Counted from the stretch's first letter, positions 1 through 13,090 are shown. The stretch: 64,000 nucleotides of DNA from Toxonevra muliebris (GCA_963691655.1 OY829326.1:52507776-52571775), one strand, 5' to 3'. Made by a program: numbers and translations. The notes: a model not told the origin generated them from the letters alone.

Positions 1-1013
1 TTATAAAAAATATTTAATTCCTAACAAATTAATAAATAGCTTATTCAACAACAAATACTTTTAGGCATTTAACCTTTCCGGCTTCATAAAACCATGCCCA
101 TTAAATTTTGAACAGTTTTGAGATCAGATTTATGCTTTTAAATCAATCAAAAATTTGGGAACTTTTCGATTTTCCAACATCAGTAATTGTGACCCAAAAA
201 ATTTTGTACCTTGTGTACAGTTTTGTGGTTCACTGTATATTTTTCTGTATAATCTCAACTTCATTTATATATTTTGTTTTTGTTTTTGCCAAAAAGTGTC
301 TGCTTTTTTGGCTGGCTGTCTGTACAAAATGAATATGATAAATAAAATCTGAGATATTTCATAAATATACTGATACATATATGCAGATAGACGTATATAT
401 CTACCTATATAGAGATATATGTTTTGTCTATAGTGTGTTTTTTATTATTTTTTTTTTTTCGTTTAAATGCTTAGTGATTTTTTAGAAAATAATAGATATT
501 GAAATGTTCCTTTTTTGTGTTGATGTTTTTGTATTCAATCAGTTTTCTGATTGTGGCTTTTGCAAATATTTCAACTAACTGATGGAATTGTTTCACATAT
601 TTTGTTTATTTTCCCTTCATTTTATGAATTTAAATATACATATAATTATCGACGCAGAAAATTCATGCAAATAAATACAGTTACGTAGGTAGAAATAAAA
701 ATATTATTTTTGTCGTGAGTATTCCCATAAACAATAAAATTAAATTCTTATATATATTTATAAAATAATTTTATAATTTCGGATGTTCAGATAGAGGCGA
801 GTAAAATATAGTACAAGGCCAATATTTGTTTGTATGTTGTTCTGGCTGAGATGTATATGACTAATTTGGTGAGTTTCAGAAAATCTAAGGTGTATGAAAA
901 GTAAAATTATTTAATTGAACCTTTGAAATCAATATATAAAATTTTTTGGAACTTCTTTTTTCTTTTTGTTTTGTGGCACAACAGAGCTTTTCGGTTTACT
1001 GGTTCGCTCTCCT

Positions 1014-1455
1014 ATTATTATTGTTATTATTATTGTTGGGGTAGCGCACTGCGACCATTAAGATCTATTGTACCCCTTTATGGACTTATAGTATTTCCAT
1101 AAGTCCAGCCTCCAATAGAAATTTTAGAATGGGGATCCTACTTCTATGGAGTTGAAATTATCATCTGGTATTTGGTGGTTACCCAGATTTCTTTTGCGAA
1201 TATGCATAAGTGCGGGGCTCAGTCCTAAGATGTGCTCACACATCCCCTTTTTTATCTGCAAAACTTACATGATTCATTAGATGTTATTCCCAGCTTTGTT
1301 AGGTGATAGTTCAAACTAAAATGACCTGTTAGAATTCTTTTAATGATTCTAAGACTATTCTTTGACAAATTCATACATTCCTTGAAGTGTTTTAGGTTAT
1401 AGATTCCTAATAGGGCGTATTTAGTTTATCAAGATACTCCATCACCAATTTTGAG
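1014..1455 (-). pseudogene. 3' end of a non-LTR retrotransposon, broken
   Basis: Reading the minus strand, a frame includes KNSLRIIKRILTGHFSLNYH followed by TKLGITSNESCKFC. This is the conserved stretch after the RNase H domain of jockey/LOA-type non-LTR elements (a TGH motif followed by a CxxC-like knuckle). A stop interrupts it, and a shifted frame continues with CEHILGLSPAL. The minus-strand 3' end finishes in an AAT/AAC-rich microsatellite (1014-1040 on the plus strand), a usual tail for such elements. Only the last few hundred bases remain. The clade is uncertain. Confidence 0.55.
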
Positions 1456-2055
1456 ATTTAAGTACATTGATATCCGCTTGGCTATAGGTTAGAATTGCAA
1501 TATTTTGGTTCCAGTAGTTGAGCTCTCCCGTGGTCCTATTTTAAACTCCGTAGTTTTTGCCTTTTGAGATAATTTTGCCAACCTTTTTTTAGTTGAGAGC
1601 TGTCCAAATTTCAATATTTAAAAAGTAACTTTAGTCAATCTAGTGAAATCTTTAAAAGAGTCCAGGTTCGACCACAGTAAGAAGTGGCACATCATACAAA
1701 GCAGTAAAAAATTCCAACCCGAATGGCTACAAATTGAAACACAGTAACAAAACCCCCGCCGGATTTGACTATTTCAGCTCTCATTTTTCTCTTAATCGAA
1801 AAAAATTTTTATGACTTATTTCGAACAAACATACTTTCAAGAGTTTATGTTCCAAATTTCAAGTCAATCCGAATACTAGATCGTAAGTAGCAACTCGATT
1901 TGTAGCGCGCTACTGTTCATGAATAAAGTGCACTCAAAACTTTAACCGTGATTTTCTCCGAATGATGTTTTTTGAAAAATGCCTTTGCGGTGACCGCGAT
2001 ATCTCAAAAACTACTGGATCAATTCATCTAATTTTTTCCCTAGTTATAATTAGTA

Positions 2056-2796
2056 TTGATTCGATACCCACGTAGTATCGATTCCTTTACTCATTACTTC
2101 TATCGAATAAAAGTATCGATGTTGCCGAAAATATCGGAAAAAAGTATTGAATATGTACTTGTATCTAATACTCGTTTAAAGAGACAAATTACTCTTTTTT
2201 TTAAGTGATTGTCAAGGAAAACATTCGGGCCAGAACGGCCCATTGTGATACAACATGGTTGAGCCTACAGTTTACACTACTTAACACGAGTTTTTCGCCA
2301 ATAAATCATGATTTTGAGATATTTCCAGTGGAAACACGTGAATCATATAGAAATGACGTTAATTTAATTTAGCAAATCGCTAGAAAATTTATAATAGAAG
2401 GAATCAACAGATTAAAGCTTGTTAAAAATATTTTATTTTAATGAAAAAGTTTCAATAAACATTATGTTCTACATGCATGGCGGAAAATATCTTCTAGAAC
2501 TTCAATACTGTACTGCAATATTGTCATATATTGAAATATTGCAATATGGATAATTCTGCAGTAGCATTTTGAAATATATTATTGATTGCTGTAAAATATT
2601 GTAAAATGATCCACAAATTTAAATATTGTAGAGCAATATTTCAGTTTTTTAAATAAATATTTTCCAAAAGTATCGTGTATCCGATACTGACCCTTTTTTC
2701 CGATACCAAGTAAAATACTTATAGCATCGAGTAAAAAAAGTACTTGAATCGAATGAAAAGTATCAAGTTTTTACTTGTATTTACTTGTATCGATCA
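2056..2796. repeat. Interspersed MITE-like repeat, copy A
   Basis: This is about 740 bp, collinear with 30206-30920 along its whole length with scattered substitutions and small indels. Both ends are rich in TATCGA motifs and are inversely related (TTGATTCGATAC at the left, GTATCGAATCA at the right end of copy B). No transposase is encoded. It contains a motif, GGCCAGAACGGCCCATTGTG, that is also partly found near 11655. Confidence 0.75.
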
Positions 2797-4282
2797 TTTT
2801 TTCATGTGTAGTATTGTTTTTAAATACTTTTTCAAAAAATCGACGTATGAGTTTTTTTCAAAATTTTTCTTTCAAGTACTCGGCGCTGTAGTACACAACT
2901 GTAAATTTTTTGTCTTTTTGATTACAGTTGTTTTGTTGGCATCCAATCGTGGTTATCGCCAGACTCTGCTGAAAAAACGCGCATCAGGACACAACTTCTA
3001 CAATTTTCAATATTTTTTCATATCCGACCACTCTTTTTTTCATAAGAATAATATGTACCTGTTATGCTAGTTTCAAATAGTCCAAAAAAAATCACAAATA
3101 TGCCATAAGTTTCCCGTACCAAAATGTATATAACCCCTTAACCCGGATCTGCTTCGAATATAAAGGATACATAATATACTCGGATCTTAGAAGCATCAGT
3201 ATATGCATACCTACTTTTAAGAAAGTATTTCTAGAGTTTCAGATCACTTATATGATTTTGTGATTGATGGTCAGTAGATTCGGATTCAAATTTTCCTTTT
3301 TTCTATTTAGGTACTTTTTTATTCAGAAATCTCTGTAGCTTCACCAAGCGTAAATGTATTCAGCTCAGATTTAGTTTGGTTGAAATTATAGCAACTGAAC
3401 CTGCTCCAGTTTGAGTACAGGCTTTGTTCGAAATACTAACATTTTTGTAAAGCATTTAAATCAAATTTGTATTAATTTGTATTTGTATTAAAGAACAATC
3501 CATCGATTATATAACGATTTGTCTGTTTACGACTTAAAATCAATAAACACGCCCATTGTATGGCTATTATCAAATCAATTTGTTATATCAAAATATTAAA
3601 ATGTCATGCAATTTTCTTCGTCGTAATCATTTGAAATATCTATTTTGTTTTAAATTGTAAACAAAGCCTTTTTATTATACTATACTTGTTGTTAATTAAA
3701 AACAGATTATATTTTTAACTAACTGCATTTAAACAAGTGTTTAGTTTAATTGTGAAAAATATAAACACTCGTTCATACGTAGCAGTAAACTTGAAATTTA
3801 AAACAAGTTTCACTTGAGTTCAACTTGAAATTTTTTTTTAAATGACAAAAGTTTGTGTTTTAAAGCTTCAAATAAGTCAAGTTAATAACAACAATAAAAT
3901 AATTATATTTGGTTACGGTGGCATACAGGTGAAATGATATCGCGTTGGGCACATATGGTATAATTAAGATCTCCATATAGCGTTAAAAAATGTTTACGCT
4001 TATAAAAATGATGGAAAAAAGTGATGGCTAACGGGGAAAGTTTTTGTTTCGGAGTTGTAAAATTTTACCACCGCTTTTTTTAGTTAGTTTTATCATGGAC
4101 CTTGAAAAAGTTTTATGGTAAGAATAATTAAAATTTATTTTATAGTTTGTTTGTAGTAAATTTATGAAGATGATAATGGATACCCTGTGAACATTTGATC
4201 AAGTTCTATTCGTCTACACACCAGACAATAGTTTGTTTTATATTCTGGTAACCTTATAGATACCAACTGTAATAACTTTACA

Positions 4283-4991
4283 TACACCTGCGGTCACGCA
4301 CATCTTACCACTTCATTTTTCGCAGTATTTTTTTAAATTTTTCACCTTTTGTTTGGACCACATCCATTATTTTTTAAAGGTTTATTTAGTAGACAAATAT
4401 GTCCTATTCAACAAAATTTTATTGATTTCAAAATGAGTATTTTTCGATCTTTCCTTCTAAAATGAAAAATATTGATTTTCATATATTTATTTCGTTTTCC
4501 AAAATTTTTCAATTTTTAAACAATTTAAAAAAATTTGTGTTTTGTTTTCTTGAACTTTAGATACACAAATATTCTAATATTAAATTTAATAAGACTTTGG
4601 ATGCAATAACAGCTTCGATTCGAGCAGCCATTAACTCAACCAGATTTTGTAATATTGTTTGAAATTTCCTTTTCCCAATCTTTTTCCAAAATTATTTTTA
4701 GGGTCAATTTACTCTGCAGTTTATGCTGACCCACTTTACGTTTCATGGCGTGCTATAAATGGACGATTGGATTTAAATTTGGAGAGTTTCCAAGCCAATC
4801 CATATATTGAATACCGAAATCCTTGAACATTTTCTCATTTGAAATCAATAAAATTTTGTTAAATAGCGTATACCGTATTTGTCTATTGAATACACATTTA
4901 AAAAATTATGGATGTGGTCCAAACATAAGCTGAAAAATTTTAAAAATTCTGCAAAAAATGAAATGGTAAGATATGCGTGACCGCAGGTGTA
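4283..4991 (-). mobile_element. Deleted Tc1-like element with terminal inverted repeats
   Basis: The ends are inverted repeats: TACACCTGCGGTCACGCA at 4283 and its complement ending at 4991. The match runs on for about 90 bp each side, through TCTTACC, TTCATTTTT and the GGTCCAAAC region. Inside, the minus strand reads MDWLGNSPNLNPIVHL then KRKVGQHKLQSKL. This is the C-terminal catalytic region of Tc1 transposases (DWPxxSPDLNPIE, where the last acidic residue of the DDE triad normally sits; it is V here). The N-terminal two thirds is missing, so the copy is dead. A TA target duplication fits the flanks. Confidence 0.75.
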
Positions 4992-5550
4992 CTTTACACT
5001 AGTCTCCGAACTATTTGTGTATCTGGTAAATTTATTTAGAAATCTCCCTGTTGCAACCAATCAAGTTCTCCTTTACCGTAATTTCACAGTCTTATTCCGA
5101 GTTTGGATCGCGAAGGTCATAAATTTGTTCTGTTAACTTTTCTTTTGAGCCTTGCCCTTGACAGACAATCTACCTACCCTTTAGTAATTTATATTTACCT
5201 TCAAAATAGTTAGTAAAACAAAACTGGAATCAATCGCATGATGAGTTAATCATAATAATGTGCTAATAAAAATTTTGCCATATAGTATTTACGAAAATTC
5301 AATATGCATTCATTGTTTTCTGTATTTTTATATTCTTTTCGCCAGGAATTGAGTTGGAAATTAATTTTATTGCTAATTCGCATTTAGAATACTAATTTCT
5401 TTCGACGTTTTTTCTGTCCATTGCTCTTTGCTTTTTACATTTTATTTATGTTCATATTGCGTTTTTATGTTACATGTTTTTTTTTTCATTTTATTTACTA
5501 AATATTTATATGAATATTAAATTGGTTTTTATTTTCCTTTTTATTTTCAG

Positions 5551-8500
5551 GTCAGTTCAATTAACCCTCGCGTTTATCATTCAGCAACATTTCTAGGATT
5601 GCTTCCTGCGCAGACAATAAACGTTTATTTGGGTTCAACGTTAAGGTCAATGCACGAGGTTCTTAATAATCATGGCACTGCGGTCACAGGATATATTAGT
5701 TTCGGCGTTGAGGTATGTAAAAATAAACATAAAATTTAATTGAATAAAATTTCATTAGTATTTGTAATTTATTTATTTATTATTATTGCATAAGTTAGAT
5801 AATTAAAAAAAAAAGATGGTTAAACTTACTTTCCACTAAGTGAAAAACCTTAGGTAATCTATGCATTTATTAGTGTAACTACAATTTTATTCCAGAAGAT
5901 CCAGAGGTGTTACGATATCATATTATATATCAATTTAAAGAGCTTGACGAGTAGGCTAGCCAAAAGCTATCAGATTTTATTTAGCGTCGGAAGTTTTTTT
6001 AAATTCGCTCATTGAACAAAGCATTGCATTCATCGTTAAAAAAATCATAGCCTAAGCGGGAGTAAATAAATGAGAGAGAGAGGGAGAGAAGACATAAGTA
6101 ACGGTATCTCTCAGAATTATCTATCGAATTATCTGCATACACAAATAACAAAACAAACACCAAGGAGTAGTTTGGTACTTTTTTGATATTTGTTTTTCCG
6201 CAAAAAACTAGCCCCAGTTACTGGGGCCTTACCGACTAGTATCAAACAAATTCATGTTTTTTTTTTTTCAATTGCCACAAATATCTAATTAATAGGTTGT
6301 ATGGAAATGCAACCTACAGAATTATAAGTTTTTTGTAACAAAAAATTTTACTCACAAAAAAGTGGGGACTCTTTCCACGAGTAACATTATCATCAGGCCA
6401 ATTCTGACATATGTTTGAACCACAAATATGGTTATATGAAAATCAATATTATCCCTTTTTTCATTTTATAAGGAAAGGTCGAAAAACTAAGTAGGGTAAA
6501 AAGGTGTGGCTGTATGATTTTTACAGGATTCGCGGCACAGTTAGAATGGCATTAGTGTTCTTAACTGACCTACTAGGTCATAGAATCCAAACCTATCTGT
6601 AACCTTTGGGGAAGTCAACTAGGAAAGGCCGAATATTTTGAAAGACCCCAACATTTCCCAATATGGAAAATATGTCAAACAGACTTGCCGCTTTACTGGA
6701 GGAAAGAAAAGGGTTCAACTTTAGCAGTCGGATTAACCACACAGTGCAACAAAAATTTCATGGCCGTTTCATGCGTATTCAGTATTTCTCCACCAGATCT
6801 AGTTCTTCCATAATATGGAACTGAATTCGGAAAATTGGTGTCTTCAGGGGCTGTTAAGAAATTTTTTTATTTCAACAGATACGAATTTGATGTCTGAAGC
6901 AAAGTAATCAAGCACAAAGACTCTTGAAAATGCGGTTTTAAACCCCCTTTTTTTGATAAATGGGCGATAAAAAAAATAGTTTGAGACAACTATTATACTG
7001 TCCTTGGAGAAAATGTTCCTTGTTTAGAATTACGAGGGTCCTAAAAACCAAAAATTACCTATGAGGTACAAATTTCGCAGAATAATGTAAAAACCCAAAG
7101 AATGCAGTCTTCTGATTGTCGTAGTTACTGGACATTGCTTTTTGAAGTATCACGTCAATAAGCTCAATTTAGTGGAAAACGACCTATTCAGATACTGTAA
7201 TGACTCTGCCACAAAGGAGCCTTTTGAACACATTCTTTGTCATTGCCCAACACTAGCCTTGTCTGGATTAAGGATGTTAGGGAATGCGTACTTTCTTTCC
7301 CTAAATTACATATCCAATATAAATCTGACTCTATTAAAAAACTTCGCACAAGCTACGGGAATCAGTGTTAAATGTAGCTCGAAGTTCTTATTGCATCTAA
7401 AGAGTTTTTGGTAACACTATGGACCGGACGGTCTATGTGAAGTATTCGCTGCCACTTCTAACTTAACCTAATCTAAATCATTTCAACTTCCGGACGAAGA
7501 TAGTACTTTCCAGGCCGAACTTCAGGAAATCAGAGAAACCTGTAAATCACTAACCAATCTTCAATATAAAGCTAAGCTATCTACTTTCACAGTGACCAAA
7601 CAGATATTAAAGTTTTAGTTAGATTCACTTTTAATATCCTCTAAATCCAATCGATATTGGGGTGATCTGAGTCATGGGAACAAAGAGGCAACTGGATAAA
7701 CGAGGTGAGAATATAGTCTAAACATTTGCTCAGTAGCAATTTCTCCAAGCAAAATACGAAAACCCCCAAGATACCAAAAGGAAAAGGCTTAGCACATTCA
7801 CTGCAATCAAGAACACATCGATTGGCCACATTCGTTCTAATGCAATACTTTTTCTGATTACTAGACAATAGAGAAAAATGCTGTCGCACTCCATATCCCA
7901 CACAATTTCATTATAAAAATTGCAATATACCTGGAAAAATGTAGGCTCTCCCACCGTTTCTCTTTTTGCTCAGCCAAGACTAGCCTGAACACATTTCATT
8001 AACCATTCCTACACAACTTAACCAATATTTTATATTCTTTATTTATATGGGTTGCCTCTAGATAAATAAAATCGGTTGACAAAGTGTTGATTTGGTACCA
8101 AAACGACGCTTAAGTGTTAATTTGACCACTAAAGTAGAGGAAATAACCATGATACCTATCCAGGCTTAAGCCGAGCTTTCTTAAAAATATTCTATTAAAT
8201 TAACATTTACTCTTATAAAAAATATTAAATTTTCTTTCTAAATTCTAAATTTCACTTGGGTTAGATTAGGAAGTTTTGGAAAAAAAACTATAGGCTAGTA
8301 CCGGTTCCTATCTTTCAGTTCAGTCATAAAGAGGTTGTTCTGTCTAGAAGACCTGAAAATCGATTTTTTATGATTTCTTTTTCTTTTTTTTTTTTAACTT
8401 TTTTAAATTTTGTTTCTGTTCATTATACAACTAACTAATCAGAAATATTTCAAATTGTTTTATTTTTTCTGGTGTCCGTTGCTTTGAATTTGGGGTCTCT

Positions 8501-11500
8501 ATGAAAAAGTCCTTCCACAGCTGACACGATTGCTTGATGGTTGAATGATCTGAAACGAAAAATTCAAAAAGCGGTATAAGTATCGCTGTGCAATGAACCT
8601 TAACTAAATTAATTTTTTCCAAAAATTGGTGAAATGGCACACTCTGGTTCAATAAAATCCGACTTTTACTTAATTTCATGTCAGTTTTTGAGCTTCTAAC
8701 ATACGAAATTTTTAAAATAAAGAATTGAGTTAGGTCTATTGCACAGCGTATCATGTCTTGAATATTTGGCTGAAATTTCAGATCAATTGTCTAAACAGGT
8801 TTTTTTTATCCAATTGCCTCAAAGTGCGAATCGGGAAAAACACGTTCAAAGTTTTCGGAATTAGAAAAAGAGTCGATTTTTTGAAATTCCTAGGCGGTAC
8901 TACCGCTTAATTTGGGAAATTTTCTAGTTTAAAATCTGTGCTAGTATAGTTTAATTTTAAAATCTGTTAACTTTTTCTATAATTTTCATTTACAACAAAA
9001 TCTAACAACTTAACGATTTGATTTGAATAATGAACTACAAAACATTGCATACAATAGTTTCAATTAAATGAAAACTAATATGCATGCAATACACTTTAAC
9101 TGATTTTTAACTTCACACGTGAATGCCATGAAATATATTGATTTTTGCTGGAAATATTTATGTAGTTACTTTGTGCTTTGTGGAAATGAATAAACTTAAT
9201 TAGGCTAATATTTTTCTAACATGTTGGCACTTATTCAAATGTTTACAATCAAAACATACATGGCAATAATAATTATTCATAATAAAATTTAGTTTGTTTT
9301 ACATTCATGATTTGTTTTACTATAAAACGTCTTTGGTTTTGAATTTTAAAATTATATATTAAAAGTTTAGTGAGTTCAGTTTCATATTCAATAATTGTAG
9401 TGCGGAAATACAAATAATGTATTATTGGGTATTTTTCAAGATTTATGAAAAAGGTGGCTGAAGCAGTTGGCAACCAGTTTACATAGCCTATGCTCTCCTT
9501 AAAAATAGGACATTTTAAGATAGGTTTACGAACAAAACAATTTCCTTATCAGCTTGAACTTAGTGCTTGCTTTTTAATGGCAACCCTGATTAAATATTAT
9601 AATGTAATGAAGAATTTAACACAAGAAGAGAAAACGAAATAAAACGAACAAAAAATACAACACCTGTTTGTTGTTTTTATTTTGTGTAAAGTAAATATTT
9701 TTAAAAATTTAATTTATAAACTATACACAAAAAATACCGTATTTTTTTTTAATTTTGCTAATTTGTCCCGAGATTGGATAAAATAAAAATGGCAACCCTA
9801 ATCATAATAGAATTTAAAAGTAAAAATGTAAAAAAACATCGTTTTATGGCAACGCTACAATTTTCCATATTATTTGTTCAACAAATTGAAAAGAACTAAT
9901 AACCTAATCCTAAAAGTATGCTTTGGAATTTCTTTTTGTACTCTACTACAAGATTTTATTTTTGTTATTTTTATTATTTTTTATTGTTATTATTTTGTGT
10001 GTTTGCACGTAGGGTAAAGTGGGGTACCTTTGACATTGCCATTTTCAGTGTGACCACGCCCTAAAAGCCAAAAAGTTAAAATGCAGAAAAAAGCTTAATT
10101 TGATTTAAAGAAACGTTATGAACTTTGAAGGTTCTACTTTAACTCTTCTTGAATTAATATGTCTTTTTGTAAATTTGCTAACGCTGATGTAATTTTCGAC
10201 AACTTGTATGTAAGCGTTTTGCGAATTAATTAAGTAACTGTTTTTTAAAAATGAGTAACAAAATTTGTTAGTATTAACAAAAAAAAATTGTGTTTTGTGA
10301 AAACAAAACAAGATAAATTGAAAAAGAAAAAACAAATTATTAAGAGCTTTTGAAGCACATTTGACTTTTACCAAAGGGGAACATTTAACATATGGTATAG
10401 CAATTGTTCCCTATATAACAGATTTACGTATTTACAATACAATTGTTATACTTTCTGTCTATAAATTTTTAAAGATTTGGAACGTAGCTAAAAAGATAAG
10501 AGCTTTTTCACATATTAGAAATAAACATGAAACGGTGACATCAGCTTCTGAAACATATGGAGTAAATTGGACAAGATTTAAAGTCTTGGAGTCGTACCAC
10601 AAATGGTTTTTGAAATATTCCATAAGTAAATCTAAGGTTATATGGGAGGTGTCACACCCCCTTTTCCGATCCCACACAAGTTTTTCCTGTAGTACTGCAT
10701 TGTCAACATCCGTGCGCGAAATTTCAGGACTGTATTGAGAATGGTTCTAGATATATACCCATAAAAGCGTATAGTTTGTATGGGAGGTGCCACACCTACT
10801 TGTAATTGTGAACTCAGACTATGCCTATCTTATCACGAGACACATAATGCGTCATGAAATTTTAAATGAAAATTTTGCTAAATAGAGAGCCGTGTCCGAG
10901 AAATATGCCCCGTGCCTGGGGCACTTTTGACAAAATGGGTTTTTTGGAAAAATTGTGATGCAGTTTTTATAAAAATATAGTTTTTTTTAGGGTTTGATCT
11001 AGAAAAAGCAATGTCTTAAAAACAGTAACATCTTTTGAAATCTATCAATAATTTTCAGAATTACAGGCCTTTGAAAATTAAGTGTCAAAAGTACCCCACT
11101 TTACCCTACAGTAATTACTGTAATGTACAGCAACTGCAGTGATTTGTGAAAAAATACATTAATTTAGAAAGAAGAATTTACTACGCTCGAAATTGAAAAC
11201 ATGCAATTTTTGTATTGAAGCTTTTTGCACAGAGCAAGGCCACTTTTGAAATACACAAGCGAAACGCAGAGATTAAAATTAAGAAATTTAAAAGTTTATA
11301 TGAAATAGGAACAGAAATTGCCTTTTTCCACAGTGAAGGCTGAAATATAAATTTTTTTCTGCCTAAATATAGGCAATGAAGAATAAAATTGTTTTTACAG
11401 TGAAGGCTTAAATAACAAGACGGCCCAAAACGTCAAGGTCATTTGAAAAATCAAAGAAAAACTGCGAATTTTTCTTACAAAATTTTCTTCTTTTTTTTAC

Positions 11501-12113
11501 CAAATTTGCGCAGCGTTAGACAGATAAATAGTTTTAAAAACTATACCATTTTTAGCTGGCTGAAACTGTCAGTGAACCAACTATGGGCGCCCTATAGGAA
11601 GTTTAAAGGGTTAAGCTAAAAAGTGCTAAGTGGCTCTCCAGGGACACACTTAGGCCAGAAGGGCCCAGTGTGATACCACCCCTATCTCTATTACAAAATT
11701 AGTTTAAGTTTAATTAAATTATCGATGAAATTTAAAGGGTAAATTAAGTCACCTGGATAAATGATTGTTGTCTTTCGATTAGTTCGATGGTGAACTGAGC
11801 TATTCTGTGCTAATATAAAATTGATGACGTGGTAGTAAAATTTTCCTGATTAGTGTTTTATTGTTCAAAGGTACAGTAATTTAGGTACCAAAAAAGGAAA
11901 AAAAAACAATAATTAATATTTTTTAAAAAATAATTTGAAATGTAACCACCCCTGATTGTTATTAAGAAATTGTAATCAAAATTGTTTTCTTTACAGGTTA
12001 TTTGCGGCATTGCTTTGATGTTTTGGGTTGTACAGAAGGCACGCAAGGAACTATCAGAAACGTTACTCTCCGACATCAGCAACGATGGGAAACTAATCGA
12101 TATAGAAGTGTAG
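5551..12113 (+). CDS. TMEM64: TMEM64/TVP38-family membrane protein, last two exons
   Basis: Two exons are seen. 5551-5712 (54 codons, acceptor TTTTCAG, donor GTATGT) encodes VSSINPRVYHSATFLGLLPA then QTINVYLGSTLRSM. 11997-12113 (38 codons plus TAG, acceptor TTTACAG) begins VICGIALMFWVVQKARKEL. Both junctions are phase 0. The GLLPxQxxNxYLGxTLRSM block followed by a hydrophobic helix is characteristic of the vertebrate TMEM64 branch of the VTT/DedA-like SNARE-associated Golgi family. These are polytopic ER/Golgi membrane proteins; mammalian TMEM64 has been linked to calcium pump regulation and Wnt signalling. The short hydrophilic tail after the last membrane helix ends SNDGKLIDIEV. The N-terminal exons are outside the window. 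An AATAAA lies at 12224-12229, about 110 bp after the stop. The 6.3 kb intron is unusually TE-loaded. Confidence 0.85.
7080..7470 (+). pseudogene. Non-LTR retrotransposon 3' end, broken
   Basis: A 90-codon frame (7142-7414) contains NDSATKEPFEHILCHCPTLA. This matches the cysteine/histidine motif that follows RNase H in jockey/LOA-like ORF2 proteins (CxxCxxxxETxEHxLCxCPAL). Just upstream the frame reads VTGHCFLKYHVNKLNL, the TGH segment. Earlier parts are missing. The sequence after the stop ends in a TAACCTAATC tail, as in related insect elements. Confidence 0.6.
7490..7960 (+). pseudogene. RNase H fragment of a non-LTR retrotransposon
   Basis: The plus-strand frame near 7490 reads LPDEDSTFQAELQEIRETCK, resembling the start of retroelement RNase H domains (SVFQAEVxAIxxA). 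It is followed by LSTFTVTKQILK in place of the TDSQAAIKAL motif. Downstream frames are broken by several stops. It lies directly after another retroelement 3' end and probably belongs to a separate insertion. Decayed; moderate certainty. Confidence 0.4.
10010..11108. mobile_element. 1.1 kb TIR-bounded non-autonomous element
   Basis: The left end TAGGGTAAAGTGGGGTACC at 10010 is mirrored at the right end by GTACCCCACTTTACCCTA, which ends at 11108. About 25 bp of inverted repeat continues into CTTTGACA / TGTCAAAAG. TA dinucleotides at both borders fit a TA target duplication of the Tc1/mariner/pogo type. A 125-codon ORF (10361-10738) sits inside but shows no transposase motifs that I recognise. 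Confidence 0.65.
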
Positions 12114-12223
12114 CGTGAGGCTGTGGGAAAAAGCAAATATTTAGATTTATTGTTAGCATTGAATTGTTATAAAGAAACTATAAGCTTTTGATTTCTTTTT
12201 GCTATATTAAAATGCATTTTAAA

Positions 12224-12229
12224 AATAAA
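12224..12229 (+). terminator. Polyadenylation signal of TMEM64 gene
   Basis: AATAAA lies 111 bp after the TAG stop of the TMEM64-family gene. It is the first canonical signal downstream, so the 3' UTR is probably short. Later AATAAA-like sites in this AT-rich stretch could also be used. Confidence 0.45.
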
Positions 12230-13015
12230 CAAAATATACTATAAATAAGAATCCCTCCTTCTCTGAACCCTTATATCCAGCGTTTATTCGCCAATGAATA
12301 CGAATATGACATAAAAAATACCACGCTCTTAATCTCGCTCTCTATTTTTTTAATTTTTTTTTTTTTTTTCATTTTTATAAATAAATAAATTAAATTATGT
12401 GTACCTAAATATCAATTAATGATATATGTGGAATTTGTATATGAAATGAATGTATGAAATGATGAAAGTAAATATATTAGTTACATATATATTTACATAT
12501 AAAATGAAAATTTTAAGTTGTTATTTAATTTTATAAACTTAATGCATATTTTTCGTTCAAGAAAAATACTTGTACTTGTATTTTCTTTATGTATGTATTT
12601 CTAAATTGAATATTAAATTTTTAAAATCAATCATCAATTAAATGCAATGAAATCAATTTTAAAAGTTTTCTTTTTCCTTCTTTTTTGTATATTATATTGT
12701 CTCGATTACAACCATTGTACATTACTGTAGTAAGAATTTGATACGATATGATGATTTGTTGAAAATGCTGTGCCTAAAATTAATAAAATGAAGAACATAA
12801 GAAAACAAAAAACAAACTGTAAATCTGTAAATTATTTTTAATTATTTTAAGAACTTTCTTTGAAGCTTTTCTATGTATAGAAGTAAATATGTTTTTACAC
12901 CACTCGTGTATCTTTTATTTACATATATGCATAAGTTATTTATGGATGGAAATAAGAATATATAAATATTAAAATACCAGAGATAATTTTAATTTTGCAT
13001 AGCTTTTTCTTTGAG

Positions 13016-13090
13016 ATCACTGCGATTCAAACTCCAGAGGTGAGAGTCTAGCACGATGTCACTAGACCACCGAGGCGATGAATATCGCTT
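13016..13090 (-). repeat. tRNA-derived SINE fragment
   Basis: The minus strand reads CCTCGGTGGTCTAGTGACAT, then GTGCTAGACTCTCACCTCTG and GAGTTTGAATCGC. This is a tRNA-like head with an A-box-like GGTCTAGTG and a degraded B-box. The same head is seen at 63738-63800 and 21622-21724. The SINE body is not recognisable here. Not a functional tRNA: no acceptor stem closes it. Confidence 0.55.

Larger units (their letters stand above)
1..5550. other. Intronic/upstream DNA before TMEM64 exon
   Basis: No coding exon is visible here. The stretch is probably intron of the TMEM64-family gene, because its first exon in this window starts in mid-protein at 5551. It holds a retrotransposon 3' end (about 1014-1455), one copy of a 0.74 kb interspersed repeat (2056-2796) and a deleted Tc1-like element (4283-4991). 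The rest is AT-rich and featureless to me. Short ORFs in it have no coding character. Confidence 0.6.
5713..11996 (+). other. TMEM64 intron, TE-rich
   Basis: This 6.3 kb intron holds two retrotransposon relics (about 7080-7470 and 7490-7960), a TIR-bounded element (10010-11108) and AT-rich filler. Around 11630-11690 there is a motif (GGCCAGAAGGGCCCAGTGTG) shared with the repeat at 2056. I see no conserved coding exon. The 107-codon minus ORF near 8431-8754 and the others are not supported by homology. Confidence 0.6.

Noticed and set aside
10361..10738. Protein gene inside the TIR element
   Set aside because: No recognisable domain, AT-driven composition and located inside a non-autonomous element; mentioned only as part of that element.
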